The notes under the pieces: model-generated
Databases searched by the model: none
What the model was told of the DNA's origin: nothing
The model's input: only the letters and a program-made list of their open reading frames with translations
Made by a program: the position numbers and the translations under genes
Shown here: one piece after another, positions 15,177 to 23,370 of the stretch
Layout: the number at the start of each line of letters is the position of its first letter
How positions within the stretch are numbered: position 1 is the first letter of the stretch
Source of the DNA: an uncultured Oribacterium sp.
GTDB taxonomy: Bacteria; Bacillota; Clostridia; Lachnospirales; Lachnospiraceae
Assembly: GCA_934279105.1 (NCBI GenBank)
Contig: CAKQWR010000008.1
Coordinates: 1-25,336, forward strand
Length of the DNA: 25,336 nucleotides
Direction of reading: 5' to 3'

Positions 15177-15827
15177 TTATTTCCCTTGTCCATAGGAATT
15201 CTTCACAAAGTCCTGCATTTTTGCAATATTCTCATCAGAAATACCCGCCGGCTTATTTCCGGTCGCTTCTATCATATAGCTGATCTGTGCTGTCATCTCA
15301 AGAACTTTCGCAGTTTTGAACGCCTTATCCATATCTGCACCGACACAAACCGCACCATGAGAATGTAGGAGGCAGGAATTGGACTTTTCCCCTAGAGCAT
15401 CGGCACAGTTCTGAGCCAGTTTTTCAGATCCAGGTAATGCATATTCTGTACAACGGCATATATCACCTAGCGCCTGTGCCGCCTCATCGATAATCAGCGC
15501 GATATCCTTTCCCTGTGCGGCATATACCATAGAATACAGCGGATGTGTATGAATAACTGCATTGACTTCCGGACGTCTGCGATAGATTTCCAGATGCAGA
15601 TCCTTCTCAATCGTCGGCTTACGCTTACCTTCTATGACCATTCCGTCCGGTTTGCAAACAACAACATCATCTTCTGTAATCTGATCATACAGCATCGCAC
15701 TCGGTGTCAGATAAACGAGACCCGTTTCTGCATCACGGCAGCTGATATTTCCCCAGGTTTCCACCGTCAACCCTGAATTCGCCATGCGCTTACCAGAATC
15801 CACAATCAATTTTTTATAATTCATCAC
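15177..15827 (-). CDS. Class II aldolase/adducin family, probable 5-deoxy- or 5-methylthio-ribulose-1-phosphate aldolase
   Basis: A 216-residue zinc aldolase related to L-fuculose-1-phosphate aldolase. The expected metal and catalytic residues are present: E74 in PTIEKDLHLE, H93 and H95 in HTHP, and H157 in LHSHGAV, matching E73, H92, H94 and H155 of FucA. WGNISCRD and YLTPSAM bind phosphate in relatives. GGGAG is 7 nt before the first of two adjacent ATGs. Class II aldolases of this kind cleave 5-deoxyribulose-1-P or 5-methylthioribulose-1-P to DHAP plus an aldehyde in the 'DHAP shunt'. With mtnA and the phosphorylase nearby that is the best guess; fuculose-1-P or rhamnulose-type activity and MtnB dehydratase are alternatives. 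Confidence 0.85.
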   Translation of the reverse strand: MMNYKKLIVDSGKRMANSGLTVETWGNISCRDAETGLVYLTPSAMLYDQITEDDVVVCKPDGMVIEGKRKPTIEKDLHLEIYRRRPEVNAVIHTHPLYSMVYAAQGKDIALIIDEAAQALGDICRCTEYALPGSEKLAQNCADALGEKSNSCLLHSHGAVCVGADMDKAFKTAKVLEMTAQISYMIEATGNKPAGISDENIAKMQDFVKNSYGQGK

Positions 15828-15860
15828 CTAACTCCCTTCGTATTGTACTCATTTTTTCTC

Positions 15861-15888
15861 ATTCTATCATATCTTCAGGTTATTCCAA
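15861..15888 (-). promoter_or_regulatory. Possible promoter for the aldolase-phosphoribosyltransferase pair
   Basis: On the minus strand TTGGAA (15883-15888), 16 bp, then TAGAAT (15861-15866). Both hexamers are imperfect but spacing is good, and a terminator lies just upstream, so a promoter is needed here. Confidence 0.4.
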
Positions 15889-15911
15889 GGCCTCTGCTTC
15901 GGAATATCAAA

Positions 15912-15943
15912 AAAGACCGGGCTGTTTTCACAGTCCGGTCTTT
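15912..15943 (-). terminator. Intrinsic terminator of the pot-type operon
   Basis: On the minus strand a 9-bp arm pair (15912-15920 with 15935-15943), one mismatch and an inner CTGT/ACAG pair around a 4-nt loop are followed by a T-run. It lies 35 bp after the stop of the last transporter gene. Confidence 0.88.
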
Positions 15944-15977
15944 ATCATTTCATAGCTTATGCGTTTCTTTATATCAC

Positions 15978-16757
15978 TTATACCACCGACTTCAGTCCGA
16001 GGGTCTTCTCGATCAGCAGCATAACACCGAGGGTAACCACCATCAGAAGTGTCGCAAGGGCAGCGATGGTCGGATCGAAGTGATACTCTACATAGCTCAT
16101 CATCTCGATCGGGAGCACACTGACACCTGGGCCGGTCAAGAAGGCCGACAGCGATACGTTGTTGAAAGAGTTGATCATCGCCATGATCGATGCGGATGCG
16201 ATGGCAGATTTGATGTTCGGCAGGATGATGTGGAAGAAGGAATACACCTTCGTCGCACCCAGACTGCCTGCAGCTTCCTCGATCGCGAAATCGAAGTTCG
16301 CGAGGCTCGCGGTTACCACACGCATAACGTACGGAATTCCGAGAAGTGTATGGCCGACCAGAAGGCTCGACATCACCGGAAGCTTCAGCATGTTCACTAC
16401 GTAACGAAGCATCACGAAACCGAGAACGACAACCGGCACCAGTACTGGTGACAGGAAAACGGTCTTGATGGCGTCCTTTCCACGGAACGAATAACGGTTC
16501 AGCGCATAGGCTGCCGGAAGACCGAGAATCAGCGCGATCAGCGTCGAAACGATGGCGACGATGATCGAGGTCTGCGCTGCGGAGATGAACGATTTCATCG
16601 TCAGAACCTGTGCATACCACTTTAATGTAAATCCTTTGCCTGGGAACGTCAGATAATTGGTATCACTGAAAGAGGCCGCCATGATAATCAGAAGCGGTCC
16701 GATCAGAAAGACGTATACCAGAATGGTGATCAGCAGCAGGGCTTTATTCTTTTTCAT
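15978..16757 (-). CDS. Spermidine/putrescine-type ABC transporter permease (PotC-like)
   Basis: A 259-residue inner-membrane permease with about six helices and the EAA coupling loop (IEEAAGSLGATKVYSFFHIILPNI). The ATG at 16757 is chosen because GGAGAG is ~7 nt upstream; an upstream ATG would add nine residues without a ribosome site. The gene is last in the operon, 153 bp after the binding-protein gene, and a 6-bp hairpin (16773-16789) lies immediately before its ribosome binding site. Forms the membrane pair with the PotB-like subunit. The same family also carries other small cations and metabolites, so substrate is uncertain. Confidence 0.9.
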   Translation of the reverse strand: MKKNKALLLITILVYVFLIGPLLIIMAASFSDTNYLTFPGKGFTLKWYAQVLTMKSFISAAQTSIIVAIVSTLIALILGLPAAYALNRYSFRGKDAIKTVFLSPVLVPVVVLGFVMLRYVVNMLKLPVMSSLLVGHTLLGIPYVMRVVTASLANFDFAIEEAAGSLGATKVYSFFHIILPNIKSAIASASIMAMINSFNNVSLSAFLTGPGVSVLPIEMMSYVEYHFDPTIAALATLLMVVTLGVMLLIEKTLGLKSVV

Positions 16758-16772
16758 TTCTTTCTCTCCACA

Positions 16773-16893
16773 GAGCAGCTTCACTGCTCATATACCATAA
16801 AGTTAGCGCTCTTCTCTCTTCCGCGTACGGTCATCCGCCGCTTCCTTCGAAGAGGAGAAACGCATCTGCCGCCCCAGCCCATCGGGATGGGGC
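16773..16893 (-). other. Spacer between binding protein and PotC-like gene with two hairpins
   Basis: The first hairpin, GCCCCA (16871-16876) with TGGGGC (16888-16893) plus inner CCC/GGG, follows the binding-protein stop. The second, GAGCAG (16773-16778) with CTGCTC (16784-16789), sits right before the ribosome site of the permease. Neither has a U-tract, so they are more likely mRNA-stabilising or translation-limiting structures than terminators. Confidence 0.55.
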
Positions 16894-16910
16894 ACGCATA
16901 AGTGTAGATC

Positions 16911-18068
16911 TTACTGTACAGAGAACAGCTCGTTCCAGGAATTGATCCAGTCTGCCTTCTTCTCCATGATCATGGACCAGTCCGGAAGAATCAGGCTGTT
17001 TACCATCTCCTCACCATAGGTGAAGTTTGCTGCCTGCTCCTCAGTGAGCTCAACCTCAGTATTTACAGGAGAGTCAACGCCATCAAGCGCCTCTGCCTCC
17101 TGTACTTCCTTTGAAAGGTAGAAGTCGATGAATGCCTCTGCGAGCTCCTTGTTCTTGCAGCCCTTGGTGATGTTCAGCATGTTAAATCCAGCGAAGTTGC
17201 CCTCGGTCGGGTTTACCCATACATAGTCCGGGTTTGCCTGCTTCGCAGCGGTGTAGCTGTAGTCGAGTAATGCAGCGACGGAAGCCTCACCCTGATTCAG
17301 CATGGTGATGGTATCATTTGCAGAAGTCCAGGTCTTCACAACATTTGGCTTCAGTTCCTCGAGCTTTGCGAAGATAGCGTCATCGTCCTGACCTGGTGTC
17401 AGACCGAACGCAGCTGCGGTTGCATAGTAGAACAGCATACCGGAAGTGGTGGTGATATCCGGCACTGCAACACAATCCTTCAGCTCTGGATTCCAGAGAT
17501 CTGCGAAGCTCTTGATCTCAACGTCGATCATAGAAGGATCATAGACGATGCCCAGACGGTTAAAGGTGTATGCAGGACCATACTCCTCACCCATCGGTGC
17601 CTTCGCAACATCATAGATAGAATCAAGGTTCGTGATCTTCGAACGATCGAGGCTATCGAAAATACCGTCATTTGCAAGCTGCGCTGCAAAAGAATCGCCG
17701 ATGATGACAACATCGTAATTCTCCGGAGATTCCTCGATCTTTGTTACACGCTCAGCATTCTTACCAGTCTCTACAACGATCTTCGCACCGGTCTTCTCCA
17801 TGAACGGATCATATACGTTCTTCTGAAGAAGCTCAGCATTGAAAGAAAATGTAGAAATCGTCAAGGTCTCGCCTGCGAAGTCCTGTGTTGCAGATGCGTC
17901 TGCAGCATCTTCTGCAGCGGCGGTAGTCTCTGCAGCGGCGGTAGTCTCAGCGGCAGCCGTAGTCTCAGTGGCAGCCGTAGTTGCAGCTGTGTTGTTGGAT
18001 GATCCACAAGCAGCGATGGTGGTGCTCAGCATAGCAGCTGCAAGCACAAGGGATAATGTCTTTCTCAT
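16911..18068 (-). CDS. Spermidine/putrescine-type ABC transporter substrate-binding lipoprotein (PotD-like)
   Basis: A 385-residue extracytoplasmic binding protein. Its signal peptide (MRKTLSLVLAAAML) ends in a lipobox with Cys at 21 (TTIAACGSS). An unusual repeat linker of ETTAAA units (~31-52) is followed by an SBP_bac/PotD fold starting at GETLTISTFSFNAELLQKNVYDPF. Family-like segments are YDVVIIGDSFAAQLANDG, YGPAYTFNRLGIVYD and NFAGFNMLNITKGCKNKELAEAFIDFYLS. GGAGG is 5 nt before the chosen ATG. The gene lies between ATPase and PotC-like genes, with hairpin-containing spacers on both sides. Polyamine specificity is a family guess; acidic ligand residues could not be confirmed. Confidence 0.9.
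   Translation of the reverse strand: MRKTLSLVLAAAMLSTTIAACGSSNNTAATTAATETTAAAETTAAAETTAAAEDAADASATQDFAGETLTISTFSFNAELLQKNVYDPFMEKTGAKIVVETGKNAERVTKIEESPENYDVVIIGDSFAAQLANDGIFDSLDRSKITNLDSIYDVAKAPMGEEYGPAYTFNRLGIVYDPSMIDVEIKSFADLWNPELKDCVAVPDITTTSGMLFYYATAAAFGLTPGQDDDAIFAKLEELKPNVVKTWTSANDTITMLNQGEASVAALLDYSYTAAKQANPDYVWVNPTEGNFAGFNMLNITKGCKNKELAEAFIDFYLSKEVQEAEALDGVDSPVNTEVELTEEQAANFTYGEEMVNSLILPDWSMIMEKKADWINSWNELFSVQ
17911..17982 (-). repeat. Four tandem 18-bp repeats encoding ETTAAA units
   Basis: Four consecutive 18-bp units (17911, 17929, 17947, 17965). The first two are identical; the last two differ from them at a few positions. They encode a flexible Thr/Ala/Glu linker between lipid anchor and binding domain. 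Copy number could vary by slippage. Confidence 0.9.
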
Positions 18069-18182
18069 AATTTCCTCCACTAGATAATGATATGTCAAAC
18101 GTCTTATAAGTGACGCCGAACCACATAGATACACGGTATATGGGCAATGCTTACATCCTATGTCCCCTCAATCGGTTCACGA

Positions 18183-18210
18183 TGTCGGACGCGTACAAAC
18201 ACTTCCGACA
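18183..18210 (-). other. Hairpin between ATPase and binding-protein genes
   Basis: A perfect 7-bp stem TGTCGGA (18183-18189) with TCCGACA (18204-18210) directly follows the ATPase stop in a 144-bp spacer. No U-tract follows, so it is not an obvious terminator. Confidence 0.5.
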
Positions 18211-18212
18211 GC

Positions 18213-19250
18213 CTATACCATCACGATTTTGTTTGCAGCGAGTGAAAGTACGATGTTCTCACCGACATCAAACAGAAGATCATTCGAAGTATTCACGATG
18301 AGCTCTCCGAGCGCGGTCTCGACATTATACTGCATGCGCTTTCCGAGATACGTGCGTACACTGACGCGGCCTGGCACTGCGTTTACCACATTCTCTCCTG
18401 CACTTACGACGAGGATATCATCCGGACGGATGCAGGCACGTGCTGTATCACGGCCTTCCTGTGGATGTGCGATTTCGAGGATGCTGCCATCCACGGCCTT
18501 CCAGTTCATACCTTCGCTGTGCTGCAGGTCGATGAAGTTCTCGAAGCCGACGAAATGCGCGATGAACTCGGTCTTCGGATGTGCATAAATCTCCTCCGGA
18601 CGATCCAGCTGCTCGATGATACCGTGATTCATGATGGCTACCTTATCACTGATTGCGAAGCACTCCTCCTGATCATGGGTAACATAGATGGCAGTGAAGC
18701 CGAGCTCCTGCTGCAACTTACGAATCTCCACACGCATCTGTACGCGCAGCTTCGCATCCAGGTTACTGAGCGGCTCATCGAAAAGCATAAGATCCGGCTC
18801 GATGACCATCGCACGTGCAAGCGCAACTCTCTGTCGCTGTCCACCCGACATCTCCTTCGGAAGACGCTTCTCGAAGCCATCGAGATCGACCGTGTGAAGC
18901 ATCTTCATAACACGCTCCTGAATCTCCGCCTCCGGCATGTTGCGGCGGCGCAGTCCGAAAGCAACGTTTTCGAAGATATTCATGTGCGGGAACAGTGCAT
19001 AGCTCTGGAATACGAAGCCGAAATTACGCTTATGAAGTGGCACATGGGTGTAATCCTTCCCATCGAAAAGCATGTCTCCCTGCATCGGCTCGGAGAAACC
19101 GGCGATGAGACGGAGGGTCGTCGTCTTGCCACAGCCACTGGAGCCGAGAAGGCTGACCAGCTCACCCTTCTCGACGTTCAGATTCAGGTCTTTCAGAATG
19201 ATGTTCTTTCCATATCCTGCGGTGATATTTTTTAACTCAAGTAATGACAC
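18213..19250 (-). CDS. Spermidine/putrescine-type ABC transporter ATP-binding protein (PotA-like)
   Basis: A 345-residue ATPase. Walker [10 protein letters not shown] is at 36-44, then a Q-loop [11 protein letters not shown], signature [14 protein letters not shown], Walker [17 protein letters not shown] and H-loop YVTHDQEE. The C-terminal ~100 residues form a TOBE-type regulatory domain ([26 protein letters not shown]). A GTG start at 19250 is chosen since a perfect AAGGAGG lies 7 nt upstream; the frame is open for 40 more codons, but that extension lacks ABC features and includes a GC-rich hairpin. It follows the PotB-like gene in the same operon. Confidence 0.93.
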   Translation of the reverse strand: MSLLELKNITAGYGKNIILKDLNLNVEKGELVSLLGSSGCGKTTTLRLIAGFSEPMQGDMLFDGKDYTHVPLHKRNFGFVFQSYALFPHMNIFENVAFGLRRRNMPEAEIQERVMKMLHTVDLDGFEKRLPKEMSGGQRQRVALARAMVIEPDLMLFDEPLSNLDAKLRVQMRVEIRKLQQELGFTAIYVTHDQEECFAISDKVAIMNHGIIEQLDRPEEIYAHPKTEFIAHFVGFENFIDLQHSEGMNWKAVDGSILEIAHPQEGRDTARACIRPDDILVVSAGENVVNAVPGRVSVRTYLGKRMQYNVETALGELIVNTSNDLLFDVGENIVLSLAANKIVMV

Positions 19251-19277
19251 GGTATTTCCTCCTTCGGGAAACAAGTG

Positions 19278-19363
19278 GATGCGTCCGCATCGGCTCTCTC
19301 GTATGCCGATACAGGCGACCTTTATCAGATGGCTCGGACGCCCGGGCTTCGCCGGCGCCGAAG
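19278..19363 (-). other. Structured spacer between PotB-like and PotA-like genes
   Basis: The 124-bp spacer holds GATGCG/CGCATC (19278-19291, 2-nt loop), an overlapping alternative ATCGGC/GCCGAT (19289-19310), and CTTCG/CGAAG (19347-19363, GC-rich 7-nt loop). The first two are mutually exclusive because they share bases 19289-19291. Confidence 0.5.
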
Positions 19364-19374
19364 TTTTCATTTCA

Positions 19375-20268
19375 TCAGGCGAGCGGATTGACCTTGCGGC
19401 TCACACCATTTACGATCGTGGAAACGAGCATCGTAACGACAATCATGATGACCGCAACGACAGAAGCATTAACCCAGTCACCAAGACTCATGGCATACTG
19501 ATAGATCATGGTTGACAGCACACGGGTGTCGGTACCACCGAGAAGCTGCGGCGTCGTGTACGCAGTGATGCAGCCGGTGAATACAAGCACAGAGCCTGTC
19601 ACAAGACCAGACACGCTGAGCGGAAGTGTGATGCGCAGGAAGCTGCCGAATTTCGATGAGCCGAGGCTCTCAGCAGCAAGCGTCAGATCCTCCGGGATGC
19701 TCTCGATGACGCCGATCAGCGACAGGATCATGAGCGGAAGGAACAGCTGTATGAAACCGATGGTGATGGAAAATTCATTATAGAGAAGGCTGTGCGGCTT
19801 CGCAAAAACACCGATCGCCATCAGGAATTTGTTGACGATACCCTTCTTTCCGAGGATGACCATCCAGCTGAAGGAGCGGATGACCGGGCTCGTGAACATC
19901 GGAAAGACAGCAAACGCCATCAGCATGCCCTTGTTCTTTGCGAATTTCGCGATATAGTATGCCGCCGGATAGCCGAGCAATGCACACAGAATGGTGCTGA
20001 GAATGCTGAGCTTCAGACTGCGGACGAAGACCTGCTTAAAATAGGTACTCTGCAGAACGGTCGCATAGGCAGACATAGAGAAATCCCCCTGGTCCGGAAA
20101 TACTGTTGTAAGCAGCAGTGAGCACAGCGGGATGAGCATGAACACCGCCAGAAACAGCACGCCCGGCAGGATCATGAAAAACCAGATATTCTTCTTAAAA
20201 AGTTGCACGATTACCCTCCAGTCAACGACCTCCTCGCAAAGGCCGCGGGTTTCCTCTTTTTCTTTCAT
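19375..20268 (-). CDS. Spermidine/putrescine-type ABC transporter permease (PotB-like)
   Basis: A 297-residue inner-membrane permease, first gene of the transporter operon. A cytoplasmic N-terminus (~1-25) precedes helix 1 (NIWFFMILPGVLFLAVFMLIP). The coupling loop LTLAAESLGSSKFGSFLRITLPLS is the EAA motif of the family. The segment GGTDTRVLSTMIYQYAMSLGDWVNASVVA is typical of PotB. GGGAG is ~8 nt before the ATG. Partner of the PotC-like permease encoded at the other end of the operon. Gene order here is B-A-D-C rather than the usual A-B-C-D. Confidence 0.92.
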   Translation of the reverse strand: MKEKEETRGLCEEVVDWRVIVQLFKKNIWFFMILPGVLFLAVFMLIPLCSLLLTTVFPDQGDFSMSAYATVLQSTYFKQVFVRSLKLSILSTILCALLGYPAAYYIAKFAKNKGMLMAFAVFPMFTSPVIRSFSWMVILGKKGIVNKFLMAIGVFAKPHSLLYNEFSITIGFIQLFLPLMILSLIGVIESIPEDLTLAAESLGSSKFGSFLRITLPLSVSGLVTGSVLVFTGCITAYTTPQLLGGTDTRVLSTMIYQYAMSLGDWVNASVVAVIMIVVTMLVSTIVNGVSRKVNPLA

Positions 20269-20360
20269 TGACGCATCTCCCTCTTCGATGGAGTAAGGTT
20301 TCGTTCGATGCTGCAGGCTCGTTCATGGCCATATCTCATCCTCAGATACCGGAGATGTTT

Positions 20361-20388
20361 TCTATAATAGAAGTAAAAGATTTGTAAA
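20361..20388 (-). promoter_or_regulatory. Possible promoter of the pot-type operon
   Basis: On the minus strand TTTACA (20383-20388), 16 bp, TATAGA (20361-20366), about 90 bp before the first gene. A GAAAC/GTTTC inverted repeat (20431-20445) lies upstream and could be an operator. A TTGACA at 20506-20511 has no good -10. Confidence 0.45.
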
Positions 20389-20522
20389 TAGTAAACGGGG
20401 TACTTTAAAACAACGATATTTATAGCATAGGAAACGGTCTGTTTCAAATCTTTTCTTGCATATTATTGTATCCAAACGATTTTTTTTAATTTCTCATTAA
20501 AAATATGTCAAAATAGCATCCG

Positions 20523-20550
20523 CGGAAGCCATGCACAGGCATAGCTTCCG
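20523..20550 (-). terminator. Hairpin after the amidohydrolase gene, possible terminator
   Basis: CGGAAGC (20523-20529) pairs with GCTTCCG (20544-20550), with an inner ATGC/GCAT pair across one mismatch and an ACAG loop. It lies 5 bp after the stop. The U-rich tract on the minus strand begins ~9 nt later, so termination may be imperfect. Confidence 0.5.
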
Positions 20551-20555
20551 AAATT

Positions 20556-21875
20556 TCAAATAATGTCCTTATATTTTTCCGCAGCCGCCATAAATGGCTT
20601 CATCTCTTCCACGAGATGCGCACGAATCTCCCCGAGGTCAAGCGTAGTGAGCTTTCCATGACGGACGACGATTTCACCGTTTGCAAACACCGTATCGACA
20701 TTTGCTGCGTTTGCAGCGTAAGCCAACGCTGAGAACGGATTGTATACCGGGAACATGTTGACGGCATCGGTGGATACAAGCGTAACATCTGCGGCCATTC
20801 CCGGTGCGATGTATCCATAGTCCTTTCCATGCAACACCTCTGCACCGCCACGGGTCGCCGCTCGTACGATGGTACGTGCCGGAAACAGCGAGCGGTCATG
20901 ATTTGCGGTTTTCTGCGCATTCGGAAACATTCGCATCTGATCAAACATCGACAGCGTGTTGCCGGACGATGGGCCATCTGTGCCGAGGCCAAAGCCGAGA
21001 CCGAGCTGGCGGGCCCGTTCCATCGGCGCGACACCCTTGCCAGCCTTCGTGTTGCTGCAGATGCAGTGCGCGATACCGGCCCCACGCGCCTTCATGCGTT
21101 GCAAATCCTCTTCTGTCATATGTATGCAGTGCGCCGCAAGCGTATGCTCATCGAGTGCACCGATGGAATCCAGAAATTCGGTCGGTGTCATCCCCATCGT
21201 GCGGAAATGCTCCATTTCATAATCCATCTCAGATGCATGAAGCGTAAAGATCGTATCATACTTCACGGCCAGATCATGTGCTTCCCGAAGCTTCTCCGGC
21301 GAGAGCGTCGTCGTGCCATGTGGTGCGATGATTGGGTGGATACGCGGATGGTCTTCGCCGAGGTACTCCTCGAAAAAGGCTTTCTGATAGTGGAAGCCGC
21401 CGTACTCTATACTCGGACTGTCGCAGGTCTTCTGTCCGATCAGGGTCTCACCGAGATAGCCACGGATACCGGCCTTCTCACAGGCTGCCGCCACACGGTC
21501 CTCGAAGTAATACATATCGAGGAAGGTCGTGGTACCGGACAGAAACATTTCCGCGATGCCGTAAAGTGCCCCCCAGTAAACCAGCTCCGGCGTCATCGCT
21601 TCCAGCTCAAGCGGGAACAGAAACCGACGCAATCGATCCGGACAGTCGTCGCCCATCGAACGGAATGGCACCATCGATACATGACAGTGTGTATTGACGA
21701 AGCCCGGCAGCAGGATACCACCCGCACCGTCGATCGCTTCGTCCGCAGTAAGATCGGTCTGACCCTCTCCTAAATCTGCGATTTTTTCACCATCAAGGAG
21801 GATCCAGCCGTCGCGAAGCACGCGGTCAGCATCGTCCATCGTCAGGATGGTTACGTTTTTGATCAGTGTTTTCAT
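20556..21875 (-). CDS. Amidohydrolase, MtaD/SsnA-like (possible MTA/SAH deaminase)
   Basis: A 439-residue metal-dependent hydrolase of the ATZ/TRZ group. N-terminal beta segment KNVTILTMDDADRVLRDGWILLDGEKI is followed by the metal motif GFVNTHCHVSM (H63, H65), TLHASEMD (H213, E216), AAHCIHM (H249) and LGTDGPSSG (D300). The C-terminal sandwich has GSIAPGMAADVTLV-like residues (GYIAPGMAADVTLV). Relatives deaminate methylthioadenosine, S-adenosylhomocysteine, guanine or related N-heterocycles; MTA/SAH would agree with the salvage genes 6 kb away. The ATG at 21875 matches the conserved start; an ATG ten codons upstream is also possible. It follows the AbgA-like gene after ~157 bp and may share its transcript. 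Confidence 0.88.
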   Translation of the reverse strand: MKTLIKNVTILTMDDADRVLRDGWILLDGEKIADLGEGQTDLTADEAIDGAGGILLPGFVNTHCHVSMVPFRSMGDDCPDRLRRFLFPLELEAMTPELVYWGALYGIAEMFLSGTTTFLDMYYFEDRVAAACEKAGIRGYLGETLIGQKTCDSPSIEYGGFHYQKAFFEEYLGEDHPRIHPIIAPHGTTTLSPEKLREAHDLAVKYDTIFTLHASEMDYEMEHFRTMGMTPTEFLDSIGALDEHTLAAHCIHMTEEDLQRMKARGAGIAHCICSNTKAGKGVAPMERARQLGLGFGLGTDGPSSGNTLSMFDQMRMFPNAQKTANHDRSLFPARTIVRAATRGGAEVLHGKDYGYIAPGMAADVTLVSTDAVNMFPVYNPFSALAYAANAANVDTVFANGEIVVRHGKLTTLDLGEIRAHLVEEMKPFMAAAEKYKDII

Positions 21876-21961
21876 ATATGGTCGTATGCCTCTCTTCTCC
21901 TGCATTTCTTGTCACTACCTGCCGATGACGATCTTCTATATGTCGAAGACAGTGTCCGCGA

Positions 21962-22057
21962 ACAGGCTTCACGCACGTCCTCTAAAATCATAGCACAATC
22001 CTACGCTTATCGGATGCGATCAGGGACAGGCTTCACGCATGTCCGCAAAGATCATAA
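21962..22057. repeat. Degenerate duplicate of the end of the AbgA-like gene
   Basis: 21962-21993 and 22026-22057 are direct repeats, 28 of 32 bases identical, 64 bp apart. The second copy contains the last codons and stop of the AbgA-like gene (YDLCGHA-stop). The first, in the spacer, would read YDFRGRA-stop in the same phase relative to the repeat, so it is a duplicated gene end. Confidence 0.75.
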
Positions 22058-23370
22058 ACGATCGAGCTGAACAGCGTAATGCCGAGCGCGAGTACCTGCT
22101 CATCAAAGTCAAAACGTACCGTATGCTGTTCACTCGCCATATCGGTCATCGTACGCATATAGGTCGCCTGTCCGCCGTGGCTCTGGACACGGTTCATCAT
22201 GAGAGAAATATCTTCAGATCCCCAGTTCTGTGCATTCGGTGTAGAGCTCACGCGGTACTGTGGGAGCTTCGTTTCCACAAGCTTCGCGATACGCTGCCAC
22301 AGAGCTTCGTCACTGTGCTGGGACTCGCCGCGGCCCTCGATCTTCATCTCGCACTTGCAACCGTTCATCATACCTGCGCCCTGACAGATCTGCTCGGCCT
22401 GCTGCATCATGTAGTTATTGATCTCGGTCGTCTCACCACGCACTTCGATTTCCATCTTCGCGCGATCCGGGATGACATTGCGGCCCGTACCCGCATGAAG
22501 TGTTCCGACATTGACGCGGGTGATACCGGCGGAGTGACGCGGAATCGCGTAGAGCCCGAGGCTCGCCTGCGCCGCCGCAAGAAGCGCATTCTGTCCGCGC
22601 TCCGGAAAGCCACCTGCATGTGCTGCTGTACCCGTGTAATATACATCATATTTCGTATTCGCAAGAGAACCATAGGTGCCCGGCGTGATGTCTCCATCAT
22701 CGAGCGTGCCGGTCGGCGCGATATGATTTCCAATCAGGTAGTCGACATCATCGAGATGACCATGCGCCACAATCGCTGCCGCACCACGGCCGCCCTCCTC
22801 GCCCGGCTGGAAAATGAGCTTAATCGTACCGTGCAGTTCCTCACGATGCTTCATGAGAAGCTCTGCCGTACCGAGGCCGATCGTCGCATGTGCATCATGG
22901 CCGCAACCGTGCATCATTCCAGCATTGACACTCGCGAATCCCTCACGTGTCGGACGATGCGTCTCCTCCGGGCACTCCATCATGCCGAGCGCATCGATAT
23001 CGAAACGAAGGGCGACTACCGGACCAGGACCGCAGTCGAGAATACCGATGGCACCAGTAAAGCCCTCTCGAAGATCCGGTGTCAGTTCATCTTCCGATAC
23101 GCCCTGCTGCAGCACCGCCGCTGCATGTGTCGCCATGATTTCCGCGTCCGGAAGTCCGAGTCGTGCAGATTCCAGGCAGACCTCTCGCCCTGTCAATACC
23201 TGATACCCGAGCGCACGAAGTCGTCGTACGATGATCGCCGTCGTACGCATCTCCAGCCAGCCCGTCTCCGGATGCTTGTGAAGATCTCGCCGAAGCGCCA
23301 CTGAATGCGGCTGCATCACCGCAGCCTCTGTGGCAAACGCCTGATAGATGTTGTTCGTTTCTGTTTCCAT
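22033..23370 (-). CDS. M20 family amidohydrolase, AbgA-like (p-aminobenzoyl-glutamate hydrolase subunit A-like)
   Basis: A 445-residue zinc amidase. It resembles E. coli AbgA along its length as I recall it: LRRDLHKHPETGWLEMRT, GREVCLESARLGLPD, FTGAIGILDCGPGPVVALRFDIDAL, GFASVNAGMMHGCGHDAHATIGLG (C156, H158), IFQPGEEGGRGA (E191, E192), GTAAHAGGFPERGQNALLAAAQA, GSEDISLMM and FDFDEQVLA. AbgA with AbgB hydrolyses the folate breakdown product p-aminobenzoyl-glutamate; no abgB or abgT is in the window, so it could act alone on another N-acyl amino acid. The ATG at 23370 is chosen because AGGAG is 5 nt upstream; the open frame extends 39 codons further without a better site. Confidence 0.9.
   Translation of the reverse strand: METETNNIYQAFATEAAVMQPHSVALRRDLHKHPETGWLEMRTTAIIVRRLRALGYQVLTGREVCLESARLGLPDAEIMATHAAAVLQQGVSEDELTPDLREGFTGAIGILDCGPGPVVALRFDIDALGMMECPEETHRPTREGFASVNAGMMHGCGHDAHATIGLGTAELLMKHREELHGTIKLIFQPGEEGGRGAAAIVAHGHLDDVDYLIGNHIAPTGTLDDGDITPGTYGSLANTKYDVYYTGTAAHAGGFPERGQNALLAAAQASLGLYAIPRHSAGITRVNVGTLHAGTGRNVIPDRAKMEIEVRGETTEINNYMMQQAEQICQGAGMMNGCKCEMKIEGRGESQHSDEALWQRIAKLVETKLPQYRVSSTPNAQNWGSEDISLMMNRVQSHGGQATYMRTMTDMASEQHTVRFDFDEQVLALGITLFSSIVYDLCGHA

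Noticed and set aside
19251..19370. N-terminal extension of the PotA-like protein from an ATG at 19370
   Set aside because: The added 40 residues have no ABC-family similarity and overlap spacer hairpins; a perfect ribosome site precedes the GTG at 19250.
22039..23304. Long open frame of 421 codons on the plus strand
   Set aside because: It lies wholly antisense to the AbgA-like gene, whose motifs are unmistakable. The antisense product is rich in Arg, Cys and His and shows no family features.
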